Source: Prorocentrum cordatum (taxonomy: Eukaryota > Sar > Dinophyceae > Prorocentrales > Prorocentraceae). Taken from it: a DNA stretch of 64,000 bases. The stretch's first letter is position 1. Each line of letters begins with the position of its first letter. Location: contig CAUYUJ010002113.1 in assembly GCA_963575745.1 (NCBI GenBank), forward strand, positions 462,501-526,500. Reading direction: 5' to 3'. Positions 32,798 through 44,266 of the stretch are shown in pieces. The notes beneath the pieces are model-generated. The model made no database searches. It worked only from the letters and a program-made list of their open reading frames with translations, and was not told the DNA's origin. A program made the position numbers and the translations under genes.

Positions 32798-32879
32798 CAA
32801 GTCGCCCAGGCCCCCGACGTCATGATTTGTTCGTGACGTCGACCCTCAAGGTTTCGACCCCTTCCCCCTGGACCGGCCT

Positions 32880-33010
32880 TTCACCCTGAATCGTTTTGTT
32901 GGCGGTCCCGAGGCCCTGGGAAAGCCCCCGGAGGCCGGAAATTGTGAAAAACCTCCCGTCGTGATTTCTTCATTCCTCGAGGGGGTCTGGGCAGGGATCT
33001 CTGAGATCAG
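32880..33010 (-). mobile_element. F-family intron repeat
   Basis: Minus strand: GCCCAGACCCCCTCGAG, AATCACGACGGGAGG, TTTCCGGCCTCC, then CTTTCCCAGGGCCTCGGGAC. It is followed by CGATTCAGGGTG, as after exon 4 of the kinase (CGACTCAGGGTA). Confidence 0.65.
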
Positions 33011-33019
33011 GCGGTTCTG

Positions 33020-33140
33020 GAGCGTATGTATATGTATATGTAAATGTATATGTATGTGTATATATATATACACACACAGACTGCATTGGCGCTTCTCGCC
33101 ATGCGCCTTGTTCTGGACGCTTCCCTGGCAAAGCAATAAA
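33020..33140. repeat. ATGTATATGT microsatellite plus TGGCGC module
   Basis: The microsatellite at 33024-33078 is followed by AGACTGCATTGGCGCTTCTC and GCCATGCGCCTTG. Confidence 0.7.
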
Positions 33141-33539
33141 TCGTCGCTTTCTTCAGCAGGGAGGACCTCGAGGCCTGGACGGGCGACCCGCCCATTTTTC
33201 CGATATCCCGGGTGCCTGCTGACACCGCTTTCGGACGATGCGCTGGCACGCTTGTGCGCAGGAGTGGGGAAATCATGCTGATTTTTTCGCGCGCGAAGGT
33301 CCTTTGAGGAAGTAAGGAGCGTTCTCATGACACGCCGAAGAAGTCACAGTAGTTCCGAACACATCGATTTTTGATCGCTTCCCGAATGCCTGGAGGGCTC
33401 CTTTCACTCAGGAAATCTTCGATCGTCGAATTTCGAATCTAGATCCATTGCCTGTCTCTCTCGATCGGGGAGCTACTGAAACCTCGAGCCTCAAGCGTTG
33501 GAACCAAGATCGTCGGGTCAGCTTGATGTATTTCGTAGG

Positions 33540-34270
33540 AGAACGCCGTCTGGTCGTTTTTGGTGCTCTTTTGTGCCGTCCTGGGGCGCTCTTGGGCCGT
33601 CCTGGGGGCTTCTTGGGCCGCCTTGGAGAGCTGGGGCCCTCCAGAGGTCTTCTGAAGCCATCTAGGGCCCTCTTGCGGGCCTCCAGTGGCGTTCTTGGAA
33701 GTATCCCATGGCTTTCGTGGGTCTCTCTTGGGAGCCTTCTGGGGGGCATCTTGGGCTTCTTGTGGGCAATCTCGAGGCTCTCTGGGGCAATCTTGGGGCC
33801 CCCTTGGACCGCCGTCAAGTCCTCTAGAGGACCTCCCGGGCCGTCTCGGGGCGAGATTGGGGGTCCATTGGGCCGTCTTGGACGCTGCGAAGACCCAACA
33901 GCGGATATGCACAACAAATGTATTTCCTGAGGGAAAATAACGATTTTGGCTTCTTCGGGGCTCTCTTAACGGCCTCTTGGAGTGTCTTGGGGGCCTGTTG
34001 GGCCGTCTTCAGACCATCGAGGTTCCTCTTGGAGCGCTCTTGTGCTGTCTTGGGTCTCTCTTGCACCTCTCGACCCTTCTAATCGCCTTCAGTCAGCTCG
34101 CAAGGCCCAGCGAGGCGCCCTGGGAGGCCCTGAAGGACCACCGAACCTTTTCCAAGGGCGTCCAGGGGGCCGCCGAGACGTCTGAAAGGGCGTCTGGAGC
34201 GTCCCTTGGAGGAGGATCCGGTTTAGGGGGGGGTCTGGGGGGGGGGGGGGTCCACGTAATAAACATATAA

Positions 34271-34285
<15 letters not shown>
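33540..34285. repeat. dispersed repeat R1, copy 2
   Basis: GGGGCGCTCTTGGGCCGTCC-type units, then AAGGGCGTCCAGGGGGCCGC and GAGGATCCGGTTTAGG, and an AAACATATAAGAATATAT tail. Confidence 0.7.
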
Positions 34286-34310
<25 letters not shown>

Positions 34311-34400
34311 CTATATAGAGGAATATATATATATATACAAGACTGCAGTGGCGCTTCGCGCCATTAACCTTGGTCCTTAAAGTGTGGTGTGCAAGCGGAA
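34268..34400. repeat. (TA)n tracts plus TGGCGC-GCGCCA module
   Basis: (TA)n at 34274-34309 and 34323-34338, then CAAGACTGCAGTGGCGCTTC and GCGCCATTAACCTTGGTCCT. The module is about 90% identical to the inverted copy at 38800-38862. Confidence 0.8.
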
Positions 34401-34419
34401 ATGGCAGGAAGGTTAAGCC

Positions 34420-35800
34420 GAGCGTTTCTTTATCTTCGGCGATGACGGGCGTCATGGGGGGGGGAGAGGGCGGGGGGGGGGTATGACGTGACGCCCCCCC
34501 CCCGCCGTGTGGCTCCGGCACCACAGCCGCGCTCGCGCGCACGACGCGACGAGCGACGAGCGACGAGTGACGACGACGACGCGAGCAGTATGTAAGTGGC
34601 GATCTGCCCATTGCGCCTGTGTACACCACAGCGCTCGCGTCCACGCCGCGCGTGTGCACCCCCGCGCCTCCGTACACCGCAACAGTCGCGTGCAACGCAC
34701 AGCCCGCGTATACCACAATACTTGGGAGCACTACATCGCCGGTGTACATACACCGCAGCAGCCATGTACAACACAACGCGCGTGTACACCACAGTGCTTG
34801 CGTGCACCGCAGCGCCCGTGCACGCCACAGCGCCTGTCTACACCACAGCATCCGGGTGCAACGCAGCGCTGGTGTGCACCACAGTGCCTGCGTGCATAGG
34901 ACAAGTAGAAGGAGCATGTACGTCAGGATCTGATGCGGGCACCTAAACGCCACGCCAGGAAAGTTCTGATAATCCCATGAGACATTTTTCCCTTCTCCCT
35001 CCTCCTCCACCTCCTCCTCCTCCTCGTCCTCCTTTTCCTCCTTCTTACCCCCTGTCGTGCGGCTTGGCGTTACAACGCACGTGCGCATCTCGGCGTGCAC
35101 CGCAGAATGGTCGATTGAATCGGTCCACTCGGTTCTCGGACGGCCAGTTGAGCTGGAACCTCCTGGACGCAAGTGGGACTTAGGGTGATGCGGGCGGACT
35201 CGGGGGGACTCGTAGATTCCAGCGGCGCTCCTGTGTCCATGGGGTTTTGTTTTCCATTGTTTTCTCTGGAATCCACACGCGTTCCATTTTGTCACAAGGA
35301 TGACTTCTGAATTCTATACACAACAATGGTGTTGTGTTGCACACGGCTGATGTGGTGCACACAGGCGCTGTGGCGTACACAGGCACTGCAATGCACGCAG
35401 GCATTGTGGTGTACACTGGTGCTTTGTTGCGCAAGGCTGATGTGGTGTACGGACGCGCTGTGGTGTGCACAGGAGCTGCTGTGCCCGCAAGCACGGTGGC
35501 ACAAACTGACGCTGTGTTGCACGCGGCTGCTGTGGTGTACATCGGCGGTGTGGTGTACACAGGCGCTGTGGTGCACGCGGGCACTGTGATGTACACAGGC
35601 GTTGTGGTGCATATCGCCACCGACATGTTCGTGCTACCCGTCCTCCGTCATTCCTAACCATTCCCAAACGCCGCCGGCGCGAAACGTGACGTCATCGACC
35701 TCCTCCCCCCCCAGATGGTTGCCGTCATCGGCGCGGACTTAAAAATAGGCTCCAGCCGCGTCCGCGCGCACGACGACGATGAGCGACGAGCGACGAACGA

Positions 35801-35864
<64 letters not shown>

Positions 35865-36042
35865 CTGCGGACCAGACACCTATGCGGATTCCTACGCGGA
35901 CACCTACGCGGATCCCAATGCGCACGGCGGCAGTGCCCGGAGCGCACTGGGGGGGGAGCGTTACGTCATAGGGGGGGGGCGGGAGCGGGGGCCATGACGC
36001 CCGTCATGCCCCAAGCAATAAAGAAATGGCTTCCAATTTAGC
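34420..36042. mobile_element. 1.6-kb foldback element with arrays in its arms
   Basis: The left arm starts TTTCTTTATCTTCGGCGATG, ACGGGCGTCATGG, then TATGACGTGACGC. The right arm, read inverted, starts TTTCTTTATTGCTTGGGGCA and has TGACGGGCGTCATGG and TATGACGTAACGC. Inside, GTGGCGATCTGC then CGCCTGTGTACACCACAGCG (34599 onward) matches the inverted right array (35330-35620). Both arms are therefore collinear, about 500-700 bp each, around a loop at 34930-35330. The right arm holds a (GAC)n run at 35795-35865. No transposase frame is visible, so it is a non-autonomous foldback element or an inverted duplication. Confidence 0.7.
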
Positions 36043-36149
36043 GATAACTCCGTGCTGCCTTTTCCAGCATCGCCGTTATAATAATGTTGTTCGTTGTCCT
36101 TCCTCCATGCTTATTTGTCCTCATTCTCGCCATGCCCTGCGCATTCTCC

Positions 36150-36890
36150 CCAACCCTCCTCAGCTCTTTTTTGCGGAGGCTCCTCCTTGAAGAGCCTCTG
36201 GGGGCCTCACCAAAGTTCTCAGGCTTTCTTAAAGCCTTCTGGAGGCCTCCTGGGTGTGTTCTGGGGGCCTCTGGGGCTTCCTAAGGCCAACATGCTTCCA
36301 ACCGCGGTCTCCCTGAACGCCCCAGTCACGATTTGGAATGCTTCGGAGGGTGTCTTGGGGCCATCTTGGGCCGCCATGGGGCTCTCTTAGGGCCATTTTG
36401 GATCCGTGTTGTGCCGTTTTGGGGCTCTCTTGGACTGCCTGGAAGCCCTTTCGGATGGTTGTGGGCCGATTTTGGAGCCTCCCAGGCGGCTTCGGACGCC
36501 TAGGAGACCGCCGTCTTGGAGCGTCGGGAAGCCGAAAAGAGGAGAACCCCAAACGCACCAAAAACCTACATAGAATCAATGATTTGTCCCTCTTGGTGCC
36601 TTCTTGGGGGTGCTCTTGGAGGCCTCTTGGTACGTTTTGGAGCGATCTTTCGGGGTATGACGGCTTCTTGGAGCGCTCTTGGGCTGTCTTGGGGGTCTCT
36701 GGGACGTCTCCGGTGACCCCCCTGATCGCCCTGGGTGTGCTGCGAAGACTTGGCAACACGCCCTGCGAGGCCCAGGGGGCCGCTTCGAGGCCCGTCCGGA
36801 GGGTCCCAAAGCTACAGATCCCGGGGGTCCGGTTTTAGGGGGGGGGGATGGGTTTTCCCCCCGCCCGGGCTTATAAAAATATAGGAAGAG

Positions 36891-36895
<5 letters not shown>
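36150..36895. repeat. dispersed repeat R1, copy 3
   Basis: TCTTGGGGCCATCTTGGGCC-type units, an inner AAAAACCTACATAGAATCAA, then ACAGATCCCGGGGGTCCGGT and AAAAATATAGGAAGAGGAAT before a (TA)n tract. Confidence 0.7.
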
Positions 36896-36940
<45 letters not shown>

Positions 36941-36962
36941 AGATATAGATATAGATATATGT
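36892..36962. repeat. (TA)n/(GATATA)n microsatellite
   Basis: TA units followed by six or more AGATAT units. Confidence 0.95.
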
Positions 36963-37089
36963 ATGATATGGGCGCCGAGCGGCCGTTCCGGAGCGCGCCC
37001 AGGGGCGCTCCGAGAGCGTTCCAGCGAGCTCTCCAGAGCGATCGATGCCGATCCTTGGCCCGCGGCTGCCACCGCTGGCGCCACGCGGG

Positions 37090-38575
37090 CAGTCGAAGCA
37101 GGCGACGGCCCCAACACCCTCGCGTCGCGAGGAAACCACGAAGGGATTTGGCTTGGCGAACCTTCGACCTCCTGGGGCACTCGCCGGGCCCAGGGGGGAC
37201 CGTCAACACAACGGCTCGGCATGAAAAGCCGCGCGGGCAGTCGAAGCAGGCGATGGCCCCAACCACCTCGCGTCGCGAGGAAACCACGACGGGATTTGGC
37301 CTGGCGAACCTGCGAGCTCCTGGGGCACTCGCGGGGCCCATGGGGGGGACCGTCAACACAACGGCTCGGCATGAAAAGCCGCGCGGGCAGTCGAAGCAGG
37401 CGATGGCCCCAACCACCTCGCGTCGCGAGGAAACCACGACGGGATTTGGCCTGGCGAACCTGCGAGCTCCTGGGGCACTCGCGGGGCCCATGGGGGGGAC
37501 CGTCAACACAACGGCTCGGCAAAAGCCGCGCGGGCAGTCGAAGCAGGCGACCTCGCGTCGCGACGACGGCGACATGCGGGTCTCGGGCATTTGGCCTGGC
37601 GAACCTGCGGCTCCTGGGGACTCGCGGGGCCCCGTCAACACAACGGCTCGGCATGAAAAGCCGCGCGGGCAGTCGAAGCAGGCGATGGCCCCAACCACCT
37701 CGCGTCGCGAGGAAACCACGACGGGATTTGGCCTGGCGAACCTGCGAGCTCCTGGGGCACTCGCGGGGCCCATGGGGGGGACCGTCAACACAACGGCTCG
37801 GCATGAAAAGCCGCGCGGGCAGTCGAAGCAGGCGACGGCCCCAACCACCTCGCGTCGCGAGGAAACCACGACGGGATTTGGCCTGGCGAACCTGCGAGCT
37901 CCTGGGGCACTCGCGGGGCCCATGGGGGGGACCGTCAACACAACGGCTCGGCATGAAAAGCCGCGCGGGCAGTCGAAGCAGGCGACGGCCCCAACCACCT
38001 CGCGTCGCGAGGAAACCACGACGGGATTTGGCCTGGCGAACCTGCGAGCTCCTGGGGCACTCGCGGGGCCCATGGGGGGGACCGTCAACACAACGGCTCG
38101 GCATGAAAAGCCGCGCGGGCAGTCGAAGCAGGCGATGGCCCCAACCACCTCGCGTCGCGAGGAAACCACGACGGGATTTGGCCTGGCGAACCTGCGAGCT
38201 CCTGGGGCACTCGCGGGGCCCATGGGGGGGACCGTCAACACAACGGCTCGGCATGAAAAGCCGCGCGGGCAGTCGAAGCAGGCGCGGCCCCAACCACCTC
38301 GCGTCGCGAGGAAACCACGACGGGATTTGGCCTGGCGAACCTGCGAGCTCCTGGGGCACTCGCGGGGCCCATGGGGGGGACCGTCAACACAACGGCTCGG
38401 CATGAAAAGCCGCGCGGGCAGTCGAAGCAGGCGACGGCCCCAACCACCTCGCGTCGCGAGGAAACCACGACGGGATTTGGCCTGGCGAACCTGCGAGCTC
38501 CTGGGGCACTCGCGGGGCCCATGGGGGGGACCGTCAACACAACGGCTCGGCATGAGCAGCTGGCCCCGCGGAAGG
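37090..38575. repeat. 150-bp satellite array, ten units
   Basis: The word GCGCGGGCAG recurs at 37231, 37381, 37528, 37663, 37813, 37963, 38113, 38263 and 38412. The steps are 150, 147, 135, 150, 150, 150, 150 and 149. Units are over 95% identical except the third and fourth full units (about 37380-37660), which carry deletions, and the first partial unit. Each contains the palindrome CCTCGCGTCGCGAGG. Because 150 is a multiple of 3, four frames on both strands stay open for 480-650 codons with a 50-residue period. With no codon preference or known domain, a coding role is unlikely. Confidence 0.92.
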
Positions 38576-38582
38576 GGTCTTC

Positions 38583-38782
38583 GGCCGGGAACTGTTGCGC
38601 AGCGCGTCGCGGCGGCGGCCCCAGCGACACGCTGCCCCCTGCCAGGGGATAGCGTGTCGCTTCGCTCCACTCGGGGAGGCTGGGCACCGCTCGGCGACGT
38701 GGACGCTTGGATCGCTGGAACGTCGCGCCGATGAGTGGTGGGCCAGAACCGGCGGAGCGACACGCTATCCAAAGTTCCCGCC
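38583..38782. mobile_element. short TIR element, GTGTCGC family, copy 3
   Basis: Starts GGCCGGGAACTGTTGCGC and ends CACGCTATCCAAAGTTCCCG then CC. It joins the satellite array almost directly. Confidence 0.75.
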
Positions 38783-38799
38783 CAAAACCGGGATGTATT

Positions 38800-39372
38800 C
38801 CGCCTGCACACCAAACTTCAAGGACCAAGGTACATGGCGCGAAGCGCCAATGCAGTCTTGTATATATATATATATAAAGATGGATAGATAGATAGATATA
38901 TAGATAGATGGATGTATGTATGTAGGTAGATATGTATGTATGTATGCATGTATGCATGTATGCATGTCTGTCTGTCTGTCTGTCTGTCTGTATGTATGTA
39001 TGTATGCATGTATGTATATATGTATATGTATGTATGCATGTATGTGTGTATGCATGCATGTATGCATGTGTGTATGTATGTATGTGTATGTATGTGTGTA
39101 TGTATGTATGTGTGTATGCATGCAGACACGTATGTATGTATGCATGGCTGCATGTACTCATGTAGGTATGTATGTCTGTGTATGTGTGTTGTTGTATGTA
39201 TGTGAATGTGTACAAGTGTATGTGTATGTGGATGTAGTGTTATTTGCATGTGTTATGTATGTGTATATGCATATGCACATGGCTGTGTAACTGTACATGT
39301 AACTGAATATAAACTATGTGTATGTATGCATGTATGTATAGAGATATGTATGTCTATGTATAGATGCATGTA
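38800..39372. repeat. inverted TGGCGC module plus TATG compound microsatellite
   Basis: The module at 38800-38862 contains AACTTCAAGGACCAAGGTAC and GGCGCGAAGCGCCAATGCAG. Then come (TA)n, (GATA)n, (TATG)n and (TCTG)n to 39372. CCTTCGATCCTCGGAGGCG at 39387-39405 echoes 19221-19239. Confidence 0.9.
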
Positions 39373-39548
39373 TGGCGGAAGCCCTTCGATCCTCGGAGGC
39401 GAGGCCCTCTGGGGCACGTCTCGCGTGTCTCGCGCTGGCGATGTGGCCCCGGCCACCGGGAGGCCGAGCGCAGACTGTGCCTCGCACCGCCGCGGGGGGC
39501 AGGTGCCCGCCGGCGCGGGAGGCCCCCTGCTCCGTGGGCGAAGAGAAA

Positions 39549-39663
39549 TGTGCACATGCACCGATCCTGGTAAGGCCCACCCTTGACCCAGGATCGGTGC
39601 ATATGCCTTCCTGGCCACAGTAGGAGGGCGTATGGGCCTGGCCAGAATCGGTGTCTGTGCATA
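39549..39663. mobile_element. 115-bp hairpin element
   Basis: The left arm ATGTGCACATGCACCGATCC then TGG is inverted in the right arm (CCAGAATCGGTGTCTGTGCA). A second inverted CCAGGATCGGTGCATATG lies inside, so three GATCGGTGCA-like words occur. Confidence 0.65.
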
Positions 39664-40059
39664 GTTCTCTTTCCTCTATGCTCCGCCACGACCCATCCCC
39701 TCCAGAGTTGCCGCAGCGCGCGCTTCGGGACCTCCCCGAGCACATCGACAAGAACGGCAAGGAACCCCAGAGGCCTCGATCCTCGGTCCTCGATCCTCCC
39801 TCGAGGGCGGGCCCTCCTCGCCCCGGGGCTTTTTGTCCGCGAGTCCGTGCCCCAGACGTGTTCCGCCAACTTGCAAGTTGGACGGCGGAGCGACGGTACG
39901 CAACCCTGACAGTCGCCCTCCCTCGGGTTCGCCCGCAGACGGAATCGCAGTCCTGTGTCGCGCCGACCACGGCTCAAGCTAACAGCCACGTTGGATGGAG
40001 GTGGAGACATCCGCGCCCCTCGTCAAGCATCTCCGCTCCTCATCACCGTAGTTTCCCGC

Positions 40060-41160
40060 GAATCCGCCCCCCTGCCTCTCCCCCTCTCCCACCTCTCTCT
40101 GTTTTTTCTCCTCCTCGTCTTGCTCGTCCCTCCTCCCCTTCTCTTCCTGCTCCCCGTCCTCCTCGCCCTCATCCCGCCTGCTGCTGTTGCTGCTGCTGTG
40201 GCTGATCCTGGTCCTCTTTTCGCGGGATGCGAGGGTGTTTGCTCAATTTTCTGATCCACCCTGATCTGCCCCCCGTCCCTCCCTGTCCCGCTCGCTGCCC
40301 CCCCATCCCCCGCCTTTTCCTGCTCATCCTGCTCAGCCTGGTCCTGCTCCTGCTCCTCCTCCCCCCAACGTCTAAGATGCAGAGCATTACCATCACGCTG
40401 TGCTCGTCAGAGACTCGCTCTCTCTCTCTCTCTCGCGAGGTTGCGCTCCCTCCCTCCTTTCCTCCCTACCCCTCCCCCCTCCCCCTCCCCAGTCCTCATT
40501 TTGTTAGTCGTGCGTGTGTGTGTGTGTGTGTGAGTGTGTGCTTGTTGTGTGTGTGTGTGCCTGTTGTGTTGTGTTGTGTTGGTTGTTTGTTATCTCTCTC
40601 TCTCTCTCTCGACACGTCGGTGTGCTCGTTTGTCTGCACACCTCTCGGCCAGAGACAGCCACGACCGAGATCATGAAGAGCAGAACCTGCCCGGAGCGCC
40701 ACCACTCCGTGCCACTCATCATTCTCATCTTCGTCGTCCACTCTTGAGCCCTCTGCCCCCCCCTCGAGCCCGTTTCCTTCCCTCTTCCAGCCTCCCCTGG
40801 CTCTACCGTCGCCGCCTCTGCGCCTCCACCCTCCTCATGCTTCGTCTGCACCTGTGGAACAACGTTCCTCTTTCTCCTTCTCCTTCCCCCCGTCCTTCCC
40901 TGCCTCCTCCCTCTGTCCCTCCCTCCATCTTCCATCCTCCCTACTCCCTCCTCGATGCCCTCTCGATCTCTTCTACCTCCCTCCTTCCCTCCCTCCCTCC
41001 TCTCCTCCCTTCTCCCTTCTCCCACTCCGCCCTCTCCCTCCTCTCCCCGGCTTCCCGCCTGCTCCCCCAGCCCTCCCCGCCAGTTCAGTCTTCACTGTCC
41101 TGCCCGCTCTCCCCGTCTCACACCCTGCCGTCCTCTCTCTCTCTCTTTCTCTCCATCTTT
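40060..41160. repeat. pyrimidine-rich region with CT and TG microsatellites
   Basis: C/T-rich on the plus strand, with (CT)n at 40416-40433 and 40592-40609 and (TG)n runs at 40511-40560. Frames are Ser/Leu/Pro artefacts. The stretch 39676-39970, before it, has a plus-strand frame with ELPQRALRDLPEHIDKNGK that I could not place in a family. Confidence 0.75.
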
Positions 41161-41166
41161 CTTGGA

Positions 41167-41325
41167 GGGGCCCAGGGACACACAAATAAGTACACACAAA
41201 TAAAATGATGCCCCATACTTTCCTATAGTTTCTGGGTTTTTGTCTTCCCCCCCACGTCCCATAGTTTCCCATATTTTCTGGGGGACCGAAAATTGATTGT
41301 GTCTGTGTGTTGTTTTCCCCTCCCG
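41167..41325. mobile_element. CACACAAATA-family hairpin element, copy 2
   Basis: Starts GGGCCCAGGGACACACAAAT and ends ATTGTGTCTGTGTGTTGTTT then TCCCCTCCC. CCCATAGTTTCCCATATTTT lies near the right end. Confidence 0.85.
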
Positions 41326-41339
41326 ATTTCTGTCCCACC

Positions 41340-41640
41340 ATCCCTCTCCTCCCCGTCTGCTCCTCCTCCCCCCAGGAGCCCGCGCCGGTGCGCCTCAGAT
41401 TGGGCGACAGGGACACCAGGTTGAGCAGAGTTGCCTGGGGCGGCCCTCTCTTGACGCCGAGGGCCTGCATATGCTGACGCAGGATCGCGCGCCGCCACCC
41501 CATGATTACCTGCTGAACCCATGCGGCGTCTGAGCCTCCCTCGACAACCGACTGGGCCTGCGATCGAGTTTCGGCTGCCGGGCGGACAGAATTGCCACCA
41601 CCTTGTTGAAATTGGGTCCGCTCTGCTGTCCAAGCCATTC
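41340..41640 (-). CDS. possible exon, unidentified
   Basis: One minus-strand frame reads WVQQVIMGWRRAILRQHMQA then LGVKRGPPQATLLNLVSLS then PNLRRTGAG, which looks like natural helical protein. Another frame reads NFNKVVAILSARQPKLDRR and could end at a CAGCAG/GTAATC donor near 41510. Both cannot be right. The segment lies between a CACACAAATA element and a repeat shared with 17545-17610, as real exons here do. Confidence 0.25.
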
Positions 41641-41779
41641 GGCGGCCGCGCCAGGAGATCCGATGTATTGTTTTTCAGTACGGGGTCCCTGGAAGTCCAG
41701 ACCCGTTCCCCCAGGGCCCGCTTTTCACCCTCAGTCTTTCCCCATCCGACAAATTAAGGTTGTCATATTCTCAGAATAG

Positions 41780-42030
41780 GCCTCCCGACCCGCCCACCCT
41801 GCATACCGCAACAGGTCCACCAGGACTCCCGCGAGGATCCCGCCAGACGGCCGCCAGGTCCCCATGCCCACCAGGACTCCCCCGAGGATTGCGCCCCGAG
41901 CGCCTTCGACGAGCAGAACTGAACAGAACAGAACAAGGACTTCCCCGAGGATCCTGGCATACCGCGGCCGCCTGATGCCCGGGTCCACACGGATTCCCCC
42001 GAGGATTCCGTTCCCCACGCCTTCGACGAA
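41780..42030. repeat. CACCAGGACTCCCCCGAGGAT degenerate repeats
   Basis: Five or so 45-60-bp units with ACTCCCGCGAGGATCCCG, ACTTCCCCGAGGATCCTGG and ATTCCCCCGAGGATTCCG. Confidence 0.7.
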
Positions 42031-42049
42031 TCAAGCAAAACAGAACATC

Positions 42050-42420
42050 ATGTAACACAACATACAACATCCCAACATGTCACAACATGGCATAGGATGG
42101 CGTGCCATGTCGCACATAGTACATCGTGCCACAGCCGTGCCGTTCATACCATAGCAACACACATTATGGCATGACGTGGCATAGCATTGTAATATATTAC
42201 ATACCATAGCAAACTGTACGTGGCATGCCTCAACCCATAATGACAAAGCACTGTATACCAACACAAGAAATAGCATTGCTGAACATGTCCGGTCGTGACC
42301 TAGCAGTGCACACTACATCATGTCATACTCCACACATCCATACTGTGACAGAGCGTAGCATAAGAGAGCATGGCATGACTCAACATACCATATCGTGCCA
42401 CAAGCATTCTACGACTGCTG
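42050..42420. repeat. CATGGCATA/CATAGCA short-word repeat, block 1
   Basis: Degenerate words CACAACATGGCATAGGATGG and ACCATAGCAACACA. Block 2 is at 43960-44235. The stretch 42430-42800 holds GATGCTGGTGGCAATG-type short repeats and no gene. Confidence 0.7.
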
Positions 42421-42834
42421 CAACTACGGCCAGGATAACACTACCTATACGACCATCGTCGGGTGATGGGGATGTTGTTGGGGGGTGGTGGGGGCAAGTG
42501 AGACCAATTGCAGTGGCTGTGATAGCGACGATGCTGGTGACAATGCATGATGACGATGCTGGCGTCAATGCGTGATGGCGATGCTTGTCGGCGATGCTGG
42601 TGGCAATGCATGTGGTGGTGGTGGCGCATGGAGGCGGTGCTGGTGATGAGGAAGGCAACGGGCAACGCGAAACAGCAGCAAAGCATCCAACAACTTTGGC
42701 TGGCGAAGCCTGGCCAACGGCACGACACACCCGCGACGGCGCACTCACATGCACTCACACTGGCGATTGCGGCACCACCACAGTCGCAGGCAAATCAATG
42801 CCACCTCCATTGCTGGACGTGGCATTAATTTGCG

Positions 42835-43745
42835 CCGCGCGCTCTTTCCTTTACAAGAAAATAACAAGAACAAACAATAACACGGGGCACCACGAGACAC
42901 CACGGGACACCACTATCGATCTCACTGTCGACACCGCTGGGTGGCAGTTCTTTACCTGGCCCCTCTTTTCTGGAGGACATACTACACAAGTACAAGGCAA
43001 TATGTTCGGCCATCTATCACTCAGAATACCCATCAAGCAGCATCGGGGCAACCAGCAGAATGAAGTTGCATGTATTTGCCGGGACGCTCTTTCCTTTAAG
43101 AGAATGTCCTAAGAACATACAAAACCACAAGGCACCACAAGACACCACGGGGCACCACGGAAAACCACTATCGGCCCCGCTGTTGATGTCAATTTATATA
43201 TCGATCTCACTATCTATCGATATTGCTGTCGATCTAAGTAACGATTTCACTGTCGCACCCAATATCAATATTTCGATATCGTTCGCTACCCACTCAAATG
43301 ATGATGCAAACATAATCCATCTCACTATCGGCGATTGATGCCACTCCCACTATCGCTCCCAACAACGAGCTATCGATCTCTCTATCGACCTCACGATCGA
43401 TCTCACGTTTGATGTATCTATCGATATCACGATCGATCCCACTACTATGTACTGATCGATCCCACTTCCGATATCACAATCGACCCTGCTATCGATCTCA
43501 CTGTCGATCTCAGTATCGATCTCCCTCTACCTAACGATATCCCTACCCATCGATCTCACAATCGACCTCACTATCGATCTGACTATTGATATCACCATCG
43601 ACTTGCCCATCGATCTCACTATCGATCTCACTACGGATATCACTACCGATCTCACTCAACCGATCTCACTATCGACATCACGGGACACCACGGGACACCG
43701 TGCCAAGGGACACCACGGGACGCAACGGGACACCGCGGAGAGACA
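42835..43745. repeat. ATCGATCTCACT and GGGACACCACG minisatellite complex
   Basis: The 12-bp unit ATCGATCTCACT, strongly diverged, fills most of 43180-43680. Three blocks of GACACCACGGG lie at 42880-42915, 43120-43165 and 43676-43740. The junction CGCTCTTTCCTTTACAAGA (42840) recurs as CGCTCTTTCCTTTAAGAGA (43084), so about 95 bp including both repeat types has been duplicated. Confidence 0.85.
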
Positions 43746-43959
43746 CCCGAGCCACCGCTGGCCAACTGGGAGAGGGGAATCATTGAGCCCAGTAATGGCG
43801 GGTTCATTCCTCTCGCCCGCCCACGCAACTTCGCCTCGCCCGCACGCACGACACGAGCACGAAACCTGAACCGATTTCCCGGTGGGGGGCTCTCCGTTTC
43901 ACTGCGATCCCAGCCCCCAGCCTCCAATAGCAGGCACTCCAGTAGCAGACCTGAGTAGG

Positions 43960-44235
43960 ATAATCACACCATAACCTAACATAGCACGCCATACTCTAGT
44001 ACACGGGGCAAGCCATAAAACATCATACACTAACATCACATGGCCGGCCATACCATGCCATTCTATGACCTTTCATCTCATGCCATCGCATCACACAGCA
44101 TAACACACCATTGCATACCCCATGGAGTAAACCACAGTCTACCATACCATGCAATAGCATATCAGACCATACTTGTTCCACTACTGATGCCACTACGTCA
44201 ACGACTAAAACACAATATAACATCATATAACACCA
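43960..44235. repeat. CATAGCA short-word repeat, block 2
   Basis: ACCATAACCTAACATAGCAC and ATACCATGCCATTCTATG-type words, like block 1. Confidence 0.7.
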
Positions 44236-44266
44236 CCTGGCTCAAGAAGATTATCATAACAGAACA

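Noticed and set aside
34430-35667. Cysteine- and histidine-rich frames with regular HHSAC-like repeats, resembling zinc-binding proteins
   Set aside because: They come from the 15- to 45-bp CACCACAGCGCC arrays in the arms of the foldback element and appear in all frames.
36848-38734. Very long open frames (up to about 650 codons) on both strands with a 50-residue repeat
   Set aside because: They follow from a 150-bp satellite unit whose length is divisible by three. Several frames on both strands are open alike, and no domain or codon bias favours one.
39651-40205. Plus-strand frame with ELPQRALRDLPEHIDKNGK
   Set aside because: Protein-like for about 90 residues, but it is not matched to a family and runs into pyrimidine-rich sequence. 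The only supported exons here are on the other strand.
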